Below are positions 16,825 to 26,279 of a stretch of 64,000 nt of DNA, one piece after another. A program made the position numbers and the translations under genes. Under the pieces are notes generated by a model. The model had not been told where the DNA came from. It ran no database searches and worked only from the letters and a program-made list of their open reading frames with translations. The first letter of the stretch is position 1; each line of letters starts with the position of its first letter. Location: assembly GCA_031399065.1 (NCBI GenBank), contig JANNOM010000021.1, positions 1 through 64,000 of the forward strand, in the 5' to 3' direction. Source of the DNA: JADCRZ01 sp031399065 (GTDB lineage Bacteria; Bacteroidota; Bacteroidia; Chitinophagales; Chitinophagaceae).

Positions 16825-17859
16825 TTAAGGGTGAAAACCTAAACGCGTTTCCATTTCTCCGCTTAAGCGGGGTAATTTCCTTCTTTCTATTAAAAAGCTT
16901 GTAAGCAATGCTATGTCTTTATAAATATAATGTTTATCCAATGCCCCTTTCAGATACTCTTTACCCGTGCTGCCACCGGTTCCTATGCGGGTACCTATTA
17001 TACGATGCACCATATTCATATGACGGTAACGCCAGGTGCTTAGCTGTTCGTCTATTTCTAACAGTCCGTTAAGCAATTGATAAGGCAACTGCAGCAACGG
17101 GTATCCGCGATAGAGCATAATGAATAAAGCGGCCCGGGAAGCGGAAGCGGAAAGACTTCTTTCACTACCCGGCTCCTGAAGTAAGAAGATGCGATCGAAA
17201 TGTTCGAGGTTATGTTGCTCGGCAGGGGCCAGACTTTGCGCGTAGATATGCCGGTAGTCTGCCCAGAATACAGGAAGGCCTTTAGGTTCCGTTAGAGCCT
17301 GGTAAGAGGCCCAGTATTCCGTTTCACTAAAAAAGGGCATTCTTTCCAGCCAGCCGTTCAGTAAGTCCAGTAACGACTGGCCGGCTTCGGCTTCTTTGAT
17401 AATGTCCACCTCTGCCGGCTTTAACTGCGAGAGGTAATATTGCTGGCCATGGCGGTCGATGAAGCGAAGTCCGAGTTTAGCTTCTATCACTTTAAACTGC
17501 CAGCTCTGGAAACCGGACGCAGGCCGCAGCATATCCCGGAAGTCGAGAAAGTCCATCGGCGTCATGGTTTCCATAATGTCTATCTGCTGCACCAGTACTT
17601 TCAGGATGCTGGCTACCCGGGCCAGCTTATGAACTACCATCTGGAGGTCCGGAGAGTTATCGTTGATGGCCGGCCGCTTCATGGTTGCGATAGCGGAGTC
17701 CACTTCGTACAGTACCTGCTTAAACCATAACTCGTAGGCCTGGTGAATAATGATGAATAACATTTCATCGTGAGCAGGTGCGTTGTGCTTAACACTTTCC
17801 GGCTCCTGTGCGTTCAGTATTTTATCGAGCTGCAGGTAATCCCCATAGTGCACATTCAT
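16825..17859 (-). CDS. kynA: Tryptophan 2,3-dioxygenase
   Basis: The 344-residue haem enzyme opens the indole ring of L-tryptophan to N-formylkynurenine, the first step of the kynurenine route. Family blocks are HYGDYLQLDKILNAQEPES, HDEMLFIIIHQAYELWFKQV, DFLDFRDMLRPASGFQSWQF and WRYRHMNMVHRIIGTRIGTG, the last containing the proximal haem-ligand histidine and the GTGGSTG substrate loop. The ATG lies 2 nt after the purD stop, so the two are read together. kynurenine formamidase and kynureninase are not in the window. The de novo NAD link to nadC, 7 kb away, is only a suggestion. Confidence 0.94.
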   Translation of the reverse strand: MNVHYGDYLQLDKILNAQEPESVKHNAPAHDEMLFIIIHQAYELWFKQVLYEVDSAIATMKRPAINDNSPDLQMVVHKLARVASILKVLVQQIDIMETMTPMDFLDFRDMLRPASGFQSWQFKVIEAKLGLRFIDRHGQQYYLSQLKPAEVDIIKEAEAGQSLLDLLNGWLERMPFFSETEYWASYQALTEPKGLPVFWADYRHIYAQSLAPAEQHNLEHFDRIFLLQEPGSERSLSASASRAALFIMLYRGYPLLQLPYQLLNGLLEIDEQLSTWRYRHMNMVHRIIGTRIGTGGSTGKEYLKGALDKHYIYKDIALLTSFLIERRKLPRLSGEMETRLGFHP

Positions 17860-17861
17860 GA

Positions 17862-19157
17862 TTATACGAGGTTCTGTTCTATAAATTCGTACCCTATATC
17901 TTTACGGAAGTAGATGCCTTCATAAAAAATACCGGAAAGCACGGCCCTGGACCGCTCCACTGCTTCGCCGATGGAGTCTCCGTAAGAGGTAACACAGAAA
18001 ACCCTTCCCCCATTGGTCATTACAATATCTTCAAATGCCTTGGTACCCGAATGAAACACTATGCTGTTGTCGGTTTCAGCAGTATGTAAGCCCTGAATCT
18101 CCAAGCCCTTTTCATAGTCGCCTGGGTAGCCTTCGCTTACGGCCATTACCGTACAGACTTTACGGCTGTCGGTTTCTATGATAACGGTATCGAGCTTCTG
18201 CTGCCAGGTAGCGAGGAACAGTTCTACCAGGTCGTTCTTCAGCCTGGGTATCACCACTTCCGTCTCGGGGTCGCCCAGGCGGCAATTGTATTCGATCACC
18301 AGGGGTTCACCATCCACTTTTATTACTCCTACAAATACAAATCCTTTAAAATCGATATTATCATGGTGCAGGCCTTCTATGGTAGGCCGTACGATCCTGT
18401 CTTCCACCTTCTTCATAAAATCCGCGTCGGCAAACGGTACCGGGCTTACCGCACCCATACCCCCGGTATTGAGACCCGTATCTCCCTCACCTATGCGCTT
18501 ATAGTCTTTGGCTTCTGGCAGTATCACATAATTTTTTCCATCCGTCAGCACGAATACACTTAGTTCTATGCCATCCAGGTATTCTTCTACCACCACTTTT
18601 TTGCTGGCGTCGCCAAATTTGTTTTGCTGTATCATTAGCTCGAACTCAGCGCAGGCTTCCACATGACTTTTACAGATCAGCACCCCCTTTCCGGCGGCCA
18701 GTCCGTCGGCCTTTAGCACTACAGGCAGCGAGTGGGACTGGATGTATTTTATTCCATCTTCATAATTGGTAATATCAAATTCGCCGTAGGCGGCGGTGGG
18801 GATATGGTAACGGGTCATAAACTCTTTACCATAGGCCTTGCTTCCTTCCAGGCGGGCACCTTCTTTAGATGGCCCTATCAGTGCTATATGCTCCAGGGTA
18901 ATATCCTGTTTAAAATAATCGGCTATACCTTTTACCAGCGGCTCTTCCGGTCCTACGATCACCATCTCCACCGCTTCTTCCCGGCAGAACTGACCGATGG
19001 CATCGAAGTCGTTCATATTTACATAGATGTTTTTCCCGCATTTGGCCGTTCCGGCATTACCCGGGGCGATAAAGAGCTTTGTGCAATGAGGGCTTTGAGA
19101 CAGCTTCCAGGCCAGTGCATGTTCACGGCCGCCGCTTCCTAATAATAAAATGTTCAT
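17862..19157 (-). CDS. purD: Phosphoribosylamine-glycine ligase
   Basis: The 431-residue ATP-grasp enzyme makes glycinamide ribonucleotide, the second step of purine synthesis. It begins MNILLLGSGGREHALAWKL, the standard N-terminus, which fixes the ATG at 19155-19157; a longer reading frame adds 11 unsupported residues. Other motifs are FIAPGNAGTAKCG, VVLKADGLAAGKGV (ATP-grasp), GLNTGGMGAVSPVP and YNCRLGDPETEVVIPRL with metal-binding residues. A -7 element lies upstream at 19188-19195. Confidence 0.96.
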   Translation of the reverse strand: MNILLLGSGGREHALAWKLSQSPHCTKLFIAPGNAGTAKCGKNIYVNMNDFDAIGQFCREEAVEMVIVGPEEPLVKGIADYFKQDITLEHIALIGPSKEGARLEGSKAYGKEFMTRYHIPTAAYGEFDITNYEDGIKYIQSHSLPVVLKADGLAAGKGVLICKSHVEACAEFELMIQQNKFGDASKKVVVEEYLDGIELSVFVLTDGKNYVILPEAKDYKRIGEGDTGLNTGGMGAVSPVPFADADFMKKVEDRIVRPTIEGLHHDNIDFKGFVFVGVIKVDGEPLVIEYNCRLGDPETEVVIPRLKNDLVELFLATWQQKLDTVIIETDSRKVCTVMAVSEGYPGDYEKGLEIQGLHTAETDNSIVFHSGTKAFEDIVMTNGGRVFCVTSYGDSIGEAVERSRAVLSGIFYEGIYFRKDIGYEFIEQNLV

Positions 19158-19187
19158 GGTTGTGTTGTTTCCGGGATTGCAAATGTG

Positions 19188-19195
19188 CAAATTTA
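19188..19195 (-). promoter_or_regulatory. -7 element for purD-kynA
   Basis: The minus strand reads TAAATTTG, 30 nt before the purD ATG. No good -33 element was seen. Confidence 0.45.
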
Positions 19196-19377
19196 AAATT
19201 ACATGTTAAATGATCGTGTACGTTCCGCATCCGGACTGCTAACGGCATTTTGATGTCTATTATTATTCCGGCAAGATACTGATGGCGGGCGACAGCTACC
19301 CTACCTTTTATACAATTTCTTAATCCCACATAACATTTTTCGCTATTTTGAGACACTATTATAACCAAACCAGATAA

Positions 19378-20910
19378 ATGGAAACCAAAAATCGTCAGAT
19401 AGCTGGTCACCCGGCAGGACTTTTTATACTGTTTTTTACCGAGATGTGGGAGCGTTTTTCATTTTATGGCATGAAGGCCCTGCTTATTTTCTACTTAACC
19501 AAATACCATTTTTTTTCAGATACTGCCGGCAACCAGATAGTGGGCAACTACGCGGCTCTGGTGTATGCATTGCCAATACTGGGCGGCATACTGGCCGACA
19601 GATACCTGGGTTTCCGCAAAGCGGTTATATTCGGGGCCATACTACTGGTGCTCGGTCATCTTGGTATGGCTTTCGAAGGGTCTCAGGCCTATTACGATGC
19701 GGCAGGTAAAGTGGTGCGGGATGAGAGAGCCGTGCAGGTATTTTATTTTTCCATGGGCCTCATCATTATGGGTGTGGGTTTTCTGAAACCGAATATATCT
19801 ACCATAGTAGGGCAATTATATGAAAAAGACGATCCCCGCCGCGATGCGGGCTTCACTATTTTCTATATGGGTATCAACCTCGGCTCTTTTATCGCCACCC
19901 TTCTTTGCGGTTGGCTCGGCGAAACCTATGGCTGGCGTTATGGTTTCGGGGTAGCAGGCATCGGGATGACGCTGGGTCTTATATCCTTTATATGGGGGCA
20001 GAAATACCTGTTAGGGAAAGCCGAACCCCGAAATCCGGCAATACTGAAAGAGAGATCTCCTATTGGCGTTAACAAAGAATGGTTTATCTACCTGCTCTCT
20101 ATCGGCGGTGTGTTTATCTGCTGGCAACTGGTGCAGCACCATACCGTGGTGGGTGGTATTTTAACCCTTACCTCCGTAGGAGTAGTCCTTTTCCTGTTAT
20201 GGTTTATCATTAAAAAATGTACGCCCCAGGAAAAGGGACAAATGATCGTACTGCTGATCCTGATCCTTTTTACCGTGGTATTCTGGGCACTTTTCGAGCA
20301 GGCTTATACTTCCATGAACCTCTTTGCCGACCGGGTGATCGATCGCAGAACTTCCTTTGGAGAAATCAAAGCTTCGCAGTTCCTTTCGCTGAATGCGCTG
20401 TTTATAATAATACTGGCTCCCGTATTTGCCTGGATATGGGTGAAACTTGCCAAAAGAAAAATGGAACCCAACACCCCTGTCAAGTTCGGCCTGGGCATCG
20501 TTCTCGCCGGCGTAGGCTTTGGTGCGCTGGTATGGGGCATCAACAATGCGGATGATATGGGTAAAGTAGCACCGGTATGGCTGGTACTGGCTTACCTGCT
20601 GCATACCTGTGGCGAACTGGCGTTATCCCCGGTAGGACTTTCCGCCGTTACCAAATTATCCGTACCCCGCATCGTGGGTTTCATGATGGGCGTATGGTTT
20701 CTTGCCACGGCCAGTTCGGAATACATAGCATCCATCCTGGCCAATATAGCCAGTGTGGAAACGGAGGCGGGTATCGTTACGGATGTAAAAAGCTCACTGA
20801 ACGCTTATGCTGAATTGTTTCAGTTCCTGTTTTACACAGGATTGCTGGCAGGCGGTATTTTACTATTGATATCGCCCTATCTGAAAAAATACATGCAGGG
20901 AGTAAAATAA
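19378..20910 (+). CDS. Proton-dependent oligopeptide transporter (POT/PTR2 family), first copy
   Basis: A 510-residue major-facilitator protein with about 14 membrane spans. The POT hallmark ExxER (EMWERFSFYGMKALLIFYL) is on helix 1 and the PTR2 signature FTIFYMGINLGSFIATLLCG in the middle. It couples import of di- and tripeptides to protons across the inner membrane. Bacterial copies with 14 spans carry two extra helices between the N and C bundles, consistent with the length here. It ends 31 nt before a second POT gene with a near-identical N-terminus. Confidence 0.92.
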   Translation: METKNRQIAGHPAGLFILFFTEMWERFSFYGMKALLIFYLTKYHFFSDTAGNQIVGNYAALVYALPILGGILADRYLGFRKAVIFGAILLVLGHLGMAFEGSQAYYDAAGKVVRDERAVQVFYFSMGLIIMGVGFLKPNISTIVGQLYEKDDPRRDAGFTIFYMGINLGSFIATLLCGWLGETYGWRYGFGVAGIGMTLGLISFIWGQKYLLGKAEPRNPAILKERSPIGVNKEWFIYLLSIGGVFICWQLVQHHTVVGGILTLTSVGVVLFLLWFIIKKCTPQEKGQMIVLLILILFTVVFWALFEQAYTSMNLFADRVIDRRTSFGEIKASQFLSLNALFIIILAPVFAWIWVKLAKRKMEPNTPVKFGLGIVLAGVGFGALVWGINNADDMGKVAPVWLVLAYLLHTCGELALSPVGLSAVTKLSVPRIVGFMMGVWFLATASSEYIASILANIASVETEAGIVTDVKSSLNAYAELFQFLFYTGLLAGGILLLISPYLKKYMQGVK

Positions 20911-20941
20911 ATCGCTCAACTAACTACTTCAATAAACATAT

Positions 20942-22678
20942 ATGGAAACGAACGATTTCTTTAAATCCAAAGTATTAGGTCACCCGGCCGGTTTATTTGT
21001 TTTGTTCTTCACCGAAATGTGGGAGCGTTTTTCCTACTATGGCATGCGGGCAATCCTGGTCTTATTCCTGATTTCATCTTATTCCAAAGGTGGCTGGGAG
21101 TGGCCGGAAGAAAATGCGCTGGCTTTATATGGCACTTATACATCGCTCGTTTACCTGACCACTATCATGGGTGGATACCTTGCGGATAAATACCTGGGCT
21201 ATCGCCTGGCCGTAGTAATCGGTGCCCTGTTGATGACGCTCGGTCATGCCAGCATGGCTATGGAAACGCCTGGCTTCCTGTACCTGGGCATCGCATTCCT
21301 TATCTTCGGTAACGGGTTTTTTAAGCCCAATATGACTTCGATCGTTTCTTATATGTATAAAGATCATCCGGAAAAAAAGGATGGTGCCTATACTATTTTT
21401 TATATGGGTGTTAACGCCGGTGCATTCTTAGGTATTATGCTTTGTGGCTATATCGGCGAAAATATCAGTTGGGGCCTGGGCTTCGGACTGGCAGGTATTT
21501 TTATGTTCTTGGGCATGTTGCAGTTTTATTTTACCCAGGGCATCTTCGGAACAGTGGGGCTGAAGCCTACCGCCGCCGAAAAACAGGAAAAGCAAAATGT
21601 AGAAGATGGCGACAAACGCGCACCCTTTACACCTTTCGACATCGTACTGATGGCATTTTCCCTGATACTGGGATTGATATGGATACTGAACGACCCTTAT
21701 TCAAAAATAAGCGGAAACAATCTGCTAAACTTTCATGCAGCCGGGCTCGATGGTTCCAATTTCATCATCCTGCTCGGTCTTGCGCTTTTCCTTATACTGC
21801 TTGCCAGCAGAATTTCCCGCTATTCGCTGGTTACACGCCAACGCCTGATTGCCGTTACCATCTTTGCCTTCTTTACTATATTCTTCTGGGCCAGTTTCGA
21901 ACAGGCTGGGGGGTCCATGACCATCTTCGCTGAAAAATACACCCAACGCGCACTGTCAGGCTCTACCGCTTCTCTTTTTAAGATCGTTAATACACTGCTT
22001 ACCATTATACCCCTCGGCATTATTACTTATGTATTATGGAAATTATTTACCCAGACATTTAAAAAATATGCCCTGGGCAACACTATACTGGCGGCCAGTT
22101 TTGTATTGATATGGGCTGTTGTACTTTGGATGCTTAACCGCGAGTTTCAAAAAGAAGAAACGGTGGTGGCCGCATCCTGGTTCGGCATTCTCAATTCTTT
22201 TTTCATCATTTCCTTTGCACCCCTGGTATCTAAAGTATGGGAAAGCAAATACAATCCGCCTGCGGCGTTTAAGTATGGTATTGGCATGACGCTGCTCGGC
22301 CTGGGATTCGCGTCGCTTGCCTACGGCGCTACCGCTATCGTTGGCGGCAACGAATCGGTTAAAGTAAGCATGATATGGCTGATTTTCGCTTACCTGTTTC
22401 ATACACTGGGAGAATTATGTTTATCGCCGGTAGGACTTTCTTACGTAAGTAAACTGGTGCCTGCGCGTATGATCGGTGTCATGTTCGGCATCTGGTACCT
22501 TGCCATAGCCATCGGTAATAAAACAGCCGGCTCTATGGGTGGCATGATCAACAAGATCACCGCCATGTATTCGCTTTCCACGTTTTTCCTCATCTTCACA
22601 CTGGTGCCTATAGGTTTGGCCTTGCTGGTAATGGTGCTGCATCCTTTACTTAAGAAACTGATGCACGGTGTACGATAG
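20942..22678 (+). CDS. Proton-dependent oligopeptide transporter (POT/PTR2 family), second copy
   Basis: A 578-residue paralogue of the preceding gene. It has ExxER (EMWERFSYYGMRAILVLFL), the PTR2 segment YTIFYMGVNAGAFLGIMLCG and a family C-terminal block LGELCLSPVGLSYVSKLVPA. It is 68 residues longer than the first copy. Its extra cytoplasmic loop is charged (KPTAAEKQEKQNVEDGDKRA). The pair most likely arose by tandem duplication and later diverged. Different peptide specificity is possible but not shown. Its stop lies 1 nt from the end of apaG on the other strand. Confidence 0.92.
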   Translation: METNDFFKSKVLGHPAGLFVLFFTEMWERFSYYGMRAILVLFLISSYSKGGWEWPEENALALYGTYTSLVYLTTIMGGYLADKYLGYRLAVVIGALLMTLGHASMAMETPGFLYLGIAFLIFGNGFFKPNMTSIVSYMYKDHPEKKDGAYTIFYMGVNAGAFLGIMLCGYIGENISWGLGFGLAGIFMFLGMLQFYFTQGIFGTVGLKPTAAEKQEKQNVEDGDKRAPFTPFDIVLMAFSLILGLIWILNDPYSKISGNNLLNFHAAGLDGSNFIILLGLALFLILLASRISRYSLVTRQRLIAVTIFAFFTIFFWASFEQAGGSMTIFAEKYTQRALSGSTASLFKIVNTLLTIIPLGIITYVLWKLFTQTFKKYALGNTILAASFVLIWAVVLWMLNREFQKEETVVAASWFGILNSFFIISFAPLVSKVWESKYNPPAAFKYGIGMTLLGLGFASLAYGATAIVGGNESVKVSMIWLIFAYLFHTLGELCLSPVGLSYVSKLVPARMIGVMFGIWYLAIAIGNKTAGSMGGMINKITAMYSLSTFFLIFTLVPIGLALLVMVLHPLLKKLMHGVR

Positions 22679-22679
22679 C

Positions 22680-23066
22680 TCAGTTATTTTTAAAAGGAGC
22701 TACGAGGTCGAAGGAAGGGATAATTACATCGAACGGTTTTTTAGTGTCGAGATTTTCCATACTGTAAGAGCCACTCATCTTACCCACTTCCGTGCGCAGG
22801 TTGCAGCCACTGGTATACTGGTATTTTTCTCCGGGATTAAGAATAGGCTGAATCCCTATCACTCCTTCACCTTCTACTTCGCGATGATCGCCATTGCTGT
22901 CGAATATATGCCAGTGCCTGCGGTTCAGCTTTACGGAGAAGCTGTTGCGGTTCTCCAGCGTAATGCGGTAGGCAAACATAAACTCACTGGTAACAGGGTT
23001 GGAGTAATCAGGCTGGTAAAACGTCTCAACGGTCACTTCCACTCCTTCCGATATTTTGCTTACCAT
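22680..23066 (-). CDS. apaG: ApaG protein (DUF525)
   Basis: This 128-residue beta-sandwich protein of the ApaG family begins MVSKISEGVEVTVETFYQPD and contains the conserved AYRITLENRNSFSVKLNRRH, WHIFDSNGDHREVEGEGVIG and QPILNPGEKYQYTSGCNL blocks. The ATG at 23064-23066 gives the normal family length. A longer frame would add 29 low-complexity residues. ApaG in enterobacteria affects divalent-cation resistance, but its biochemical role is unsettled. The final Phe/Asp-rich stretch FDVIIPSFDLVAPFKNN is the usual end of the fold. Confidence 0.92.
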   Translation of the reverse strand: MVSKISEGVEVTVETFYQPDYSNPVTSEFMFAYRITLENRNSFSVKLNRRHWHIFDSNGDHREVEGEGVIGIQPILNPGEKYQYTSGCNLRTEVGKMSGSYSMENLDTKKPFDVIIPSFDLVAPFKNN

Positions 23067-23118
23067 CTGCGAATTTTTATAAAAATAAATAAAATGCACG
23101 GATTTCCGGGGACTTAAC

Positions 23119-23148
23119 TTGTTGTTGACCCCTGTTCGCTTAAATTTG
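23119..23148 (+). promoter_or_regulatory. Complete Bacteroidota promoter for icd
   Basis: A TTG at 23119-23121, a 19-bp spacer and TAAATTTG at 23141-23148 match the -33/-7 consensus closely. The -7 element ends 18 nt before the icd ATG. This is the clearest housekeeping promoter in the window. Confidence 0.7.
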
Positions 23149-23166
23149 CGCACAAATAATATTGTT

Positions 23167-24618
23167 ATGAAAATCGCTGTAGCTACCGGGGATGGTATAG
23201 GACCGGAAATAATGGAAGCCGTATTGTCGATCTTTAAGGCAGCTAAAGTACCCCTGGAATATGAGTTTGTGGATATGGGTAAGTGGGTATTTGATAAAGG
23301 CTACAGCAATGGAATGACGGAGCAGGCAAAAGAAACGATCGAAAGCCTGGGCATTCTTTTTAAAGGCCCCATGGAAACGCCCAAGGGTAAAGGCGTTAAA
23401 AGCATCAACGTTACCGCCCGCAAGGTATGGAATACCTATGCCAATCAAAGGGACTTCAGAACACTGAACGGCGTGGAAACGGTTTTTTCAAAAGCCGGCA
23501 TTCCCATCAACCTTACCATTATACGCGAAAATATTGAAGATACCTATGGTGGTATTGAACACCTGTTAACATACGATGTAGCGGTTGGCCGTCGTATTAT
23601 TACCCGCCCCGGTTCCGCGCAGGTGATCCGCTATGCTTTTGAAATGGCCCGGCGTAAAGGATATACAAAACTAACGTGTGGGCATAAGGCCAATATCATG
23701 AAGCTGACGGATGGACTTTTCCTGGAGACCTTCCAGGATATCGCCAAAGAATACCCCGATATCGAATCTTCCGACATTATAGTAGACGACCTGTGCATGA
23801 AGCTGGTTACTCACCCCGAAAGATTTGAAGCCATCGTGCTTACCAATTTACAGGGCGATATAGTGTCCGATCTGTGTGCCGGCCTGGTGGGCGGACTTGG
23901 TTTTGCCCCCTCTGCCAATATCGGCGATAATATCTCCATCTTCGAAGCGGTGCACGGTACTGCTCCGGACATTATGGGTAAAGGCATTGCCAATCCCACG
24001 GCTTTACTGCTTTCAGGCATATTGATGTTGCGCTATACAGGCCTTACGGAAAATGCGGCGGCTATAGAAAATGCATTGCTGTATGCGCTGGAACATGGTG
24101 TTCATACAGGCGATTTCGGCAACCGGTCTATTCCTTCCGTTAATACGCTGGGTTTTGCCAATGCCATCATTGACAATTTGGGCAAACTGCCTTCTACCGG
24201 TGTGGTGGCCGGAAAACCCAATATAGATTTTAAAGCCAATCATCATGCGCTCACCAAAAACAAACTCACTGTCACCAAAGGCATTAAGGAAGAGATGATA
24301 GGCGTGGATGTGTTCGTAGAATCGAACGACCTGCAACCGTCCGAACTGGCCGAACTAGCCAAGAAAAGACTTACCGACAACTTCGACCTCGTCATGATCT
24401 CTAACAGGGGAACACAGGTGTGGCCAACGGGTTCTATCTATACTGAACTGGTAAATGAGTATCGTGTGCGGTTCGAAAAAAAGCCAGGGAAGACCATCAC
24501 TCAAAAAGAACTATTGCATATAGCTGCCGATTTCTCCGAAGACGCTAAAGTATGCTCCGTGGAGTTCCTGATGAAATTCGGCGATAAGATCGGCTATACG
24601 CTGGCACAGGGTCAATAA
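23167..24618 (+). CDS. icd: Isocitrate dehydrogenase (NADP-type, long form)
   Basis: The enzyme oxidatively decarboxylates isocitrate to 2-oxoglutarate in the citric acid cycle. It has 483 residues, starting MKIAVATGDGIGPEIMEAVL. The isocitrate/isopropylmalate dehydrogenase signature NLQGDIVSDLCAGLVGGLGF, the substrate loop SINVTARKVWNTYANQRDFR and the IIRENIEDTYGGIE block are present. A C-terminal extension of about 140 residues beyond the usual core (from about residue 340) resembles the Thermus-type long ICDH. The true ATG is at 23167, downstream of the promoter. NADP preference is inferred from the subfamily and not proved. Confidence 0.92.
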   Translation: MKIAVATGDGIGPEIMEAVLSIFKAAKVPLEYEFVDMGKWVFDKGYSNGMTEQAKETIESLGILFKGPMETPKGKGVKSINVTARKVWNTYANQRDFRTLNGVETVFSKAGIPINLTIIRENIEDTYGGIEHLLTYDVAVGRRIITRPGSAQVIRYAFEMARRKGYTKLTCGHKANIMKLTDGLFLETFQDIAKEYPDIESSDIIVDDLCMKLVTHPERFEAIVLTNLQGDIVSDLCAGLVGGLGFAPSANIGDNISIFEAVHGTAPDIMGKGIANPTALLLSGILMLRYTGLTENAAAIENALLYALEHGVHTGDFGNRSIPSVNTLGFANAIIDNLGKLPSTGVVAGKPNIDFKANHHALTKNKLTVTKGIKEEMIGVDVFVESNDLQPSELAELAKKRLTDNFDLVMISNRGTQVWPTGSIYTELVNEYRVRFEKKPGKTITQKELLHIAADFSEDAKVCSVEFLMKFGDKIGYTLAQGQ

Positions 24619-24633
24619 CCAGGAAGGATAGCC

Positions 24634-24675
24634 GGTTATATAAAAAACTACCTGGTGTTTATATAACCATTTTTT
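24634..24675 (+). terminator. Rho-independent terminator of icd
   Basis: An 11-bp perfect stem (24634-24644 and 24658-24668, GGTTATATAAA and its complement) with a 13-nt loop, followed by a run of T at 24670-24675. The hairpin overlaps the last codons and stop of the convergent SUI1-like gene. Confidence 0.75.
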
Positions 24676-24986
24676 ATCAGCCAGGGGAGCACTTTCTGAC
24701 GCTGGTCGCCCTGTATCAATATCTCTCTATCCTTTACGGACCCTCCGGTGCCGCAGAAGTTCTTCAGTTTTTTACCAAGTTCCTCCAGGTCGTTCGTGGT
24801 GCCTGTAAAGCCGGACACGAGCGTAACGGCCTTGCCGGCCCGTTGCTTTTTATCCAGGCTTATCTTCAGCCGCTGCTTTGCGGGTTCCGGCGTTTCTGAT
24901 TCTTCCTGCTTTTCTTCTTCAAAACTAAAACTGGGGTCGGTACTGAATACGAAACCCCTGAGGTCCGGCTTGCTCTTTTTACTCAT
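24648..24986 (-). CDS. Translation initiation factor SUI1/eIF1-like protein (YciH type)
   Basis: This small 112-residue protein has an acidic N-terminal tail (FSFEEEKQEESETPEPAK) and the SUI1 fold with KQRAGKAVTLVSGFTGTTND, LEELGKKLKNFCGTGGSVKD and REILIQGDQRQKVLPWLIK. Bacterial members such as YciH resemble eukaryotic eIF1, which guards start-codon choice. Their bacterial role is not settled. Its ATG overlaps the nadC stop by 4 nt (ATGA), implying coupled translation. The end of the gene overlaps the icd terminator. Confidence 0.92.
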   Translation of the reverse strand: MSKKSKPDLRGFVFSTDPSFSFEEEKQEESETPEPAKQRLKISLDKKQRAGKAVTLVSGFTGTTNDLEELGKKLKNFCGTGGSVKDREILIQGDQRQKVLPWLIKNGYINTR

Positions 24987-25840
24987 ACGGTTGCTTTTAA
25001 ACTTAAGTCAACACTTTGCGCCTGGTGTATCAATGCACCCACGCTGATATAATCAACACCCGTTTCAGCGTAGGACGCCAGGTTACCCAGGTGGATGCCT
25101 CCGCTGGCCTCGGTTTCAAAATTACCATCTATTATTTGCAGTGCTTCCATTGTTGCAGCTGGTGTAAAATTATCCAGCATGATACGCGACACTTTACCCT
25201 TTCCTATATTCACCACTGTTTGTACATCCTGCAGTGAGCGGGTTTCCACTTCTATCAAAAGGCCCGGCTTAACCGACTGCACATAGGTATATGCTTTATC
25301 GATCGCTTTTTCAATGCCACCGCTATAATCGATATGGTTATCTTTCAGCATGATCATATCGTATAAGCCAAACCGGTGATTCGTGCCGCCGCCGATACGC
25401 ACCGCTTCCTTTTCCAGCAGGCGAAAGTTAGGAGTGGTTTTACGGGTATCCAGTACACGGGTATGGTATCCTTTTAAAGCATCCACGTATTTTGCCGTAA
25501 GCGTGGCGATGCCGCTCATGCGCTGCATGCAATTAAGTACCAGCCGTTCGCATTGAAGAATGGTATGCACGGAGGCTTCCACGGTAAATGCTTCCTCTCC
25601 CGGTAACATACGGTCGCCATCTTTTTTAAATGCTGTAAAATGAATACCCGGCTCCTTTATCCGGAATATTTTCTCCGCGGTTTCCACTCCTGCAAGTACG
25701 CCCTCCTGTTTTATTTTCAGAACGGCCTTTCCGCTTTCGGAGGGTGGAATGGAAGCGAGGGTGGAATGATCGCCATCGCCTATATCTTCTTTTAACGCGG
25801 CTTCTACTAATATGCGGAGTTGCTGGTCGAAGAATGTCAT
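24983..25840 (-). CDS. nadC: Nicotinate-nucleotide pyrophosphorylase (carboxylating)
   Basis: The enzyme converts quinolinate and PRPP to nicotinate mononucleotide in de novo NAD synthesis. It has 285 residues. Typical segments are LVLNCMQRMSGIATLTAKYV, the substrate-binding DTRKTTPNFRLLEKEAVRIG, GGTNHRFGLYDMIMLKDNHI and a C-terminal ASGGIHLGNLASYAETGVDY ending the TIM-barrel-like fold. A -7 element TAGTTTTG at 25846-25853 is only 5 nt before the ATG. nadA and nadB are not in the window. Confidence 0.95.
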   Translation of the reverse strand: MTFFDQQLRILVEAALKEDIGDGDHSTLASIPPSESGKAVLKIKQEGVLAGVETAEKIFRIKEPGIHFTAFKKDGDRMLPGEEAFTVEASVHTILQCERLVLNCMQRMSGIATLTAKYVDALKGYHTRVLDTRKTTPNFRLLEKEAVRIGGGTNHRFGLYDMIMLKDNHIDYSGGIEKAIDKAYTYVQSVKPGLLIEVETRSLQDVQTVVNIGKGKVSRIMLDNFTPAATMEALQIIDGNFETEASGGIHLGNLASYAETGVDYISVGALIHQAQSVDLSLKATV

Positions 25841-25845
25841 AGCTG

Positions 25846-25853
25846 CAAAACTA
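25846..25853 (-). promoter_or_regulatory. -7 element directly before nadC
   Basis: The minus strand reads TAGTTTTG, 5 nt before the ATG, predicting an almost leaderless nadC-SUI1 transcript. Confidence 0.5.
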
Positions 25854-25883
25854 CAAAGCTTTAAGGACTGCGTAACAGGGAAT

Positions 25884-26279
25884 TTATTCCACCTGCTGAA
25901 AGCTCAATTGCTGCAGGAGCTGCCTGTCGCCTTTCTGTTTCATAAAAAGTATCGTGCGGTAATTGCCGTTTTTAGTCTGGAGGGTTCCGGTGCAGTATTG
26001 AGAGCCATCCTTATTTTCCCCGGTGTGTTTTAATTCAAAAGACTTCACGGCGTTCAGTGCGAAGAAGTCTCTCATTACCATCTGTGCCTGGGTGCGGCTG
26101 TAGTTATCGCTTTTTCCCGGAAGCGTTATGTCTACTCTTGTATCGAAATAACGGGCCAGTTCTGCGGCATTACCCGATTTAAGCGCTGCGATGATATCGT
26201 CCATTTCAGGAGTTGCCGTATAAGAACTTATGAAGAAAGAGGTAGATATAAGCAGTAGCAGCCGGGTAAAAAAAATCAT
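25884..26279 (-). CDS. Secreted DUF4783-type protein
   Basis: The 131-residue protein has a signal peptide (MIFFTRLLLLISTSFFISSY then TATPEM) and a small NTF2-like alpha-beta domain: MDDIIAALKSGNAAELARYF, DTRVDITLPGKSDNYSRTQA and a final sheet (GTLQTKNGNYRTILFMKQKG). This is the DUF4783 family, widespread in Bacteroidota and of unknown function. A longer frame starts at TTG two codons upstream; the ATG at 26277-26279 is preferred. It lies upstream of nadC on the same strand, but nadC has its own -7 box. Confidence 0.8.
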   Translation of the reverse strand: MIFFTRLLLLISTSFFISSYTATPEMDDIIAALKSGNAAELARYFDTRVDITLPGKSDNYSRTQAQMVMRDFFALNAVKSFELKHTGENKDGSQYCTGTLQTKNGNYRTILFMKQKGDRQLLQQLSFQQVE

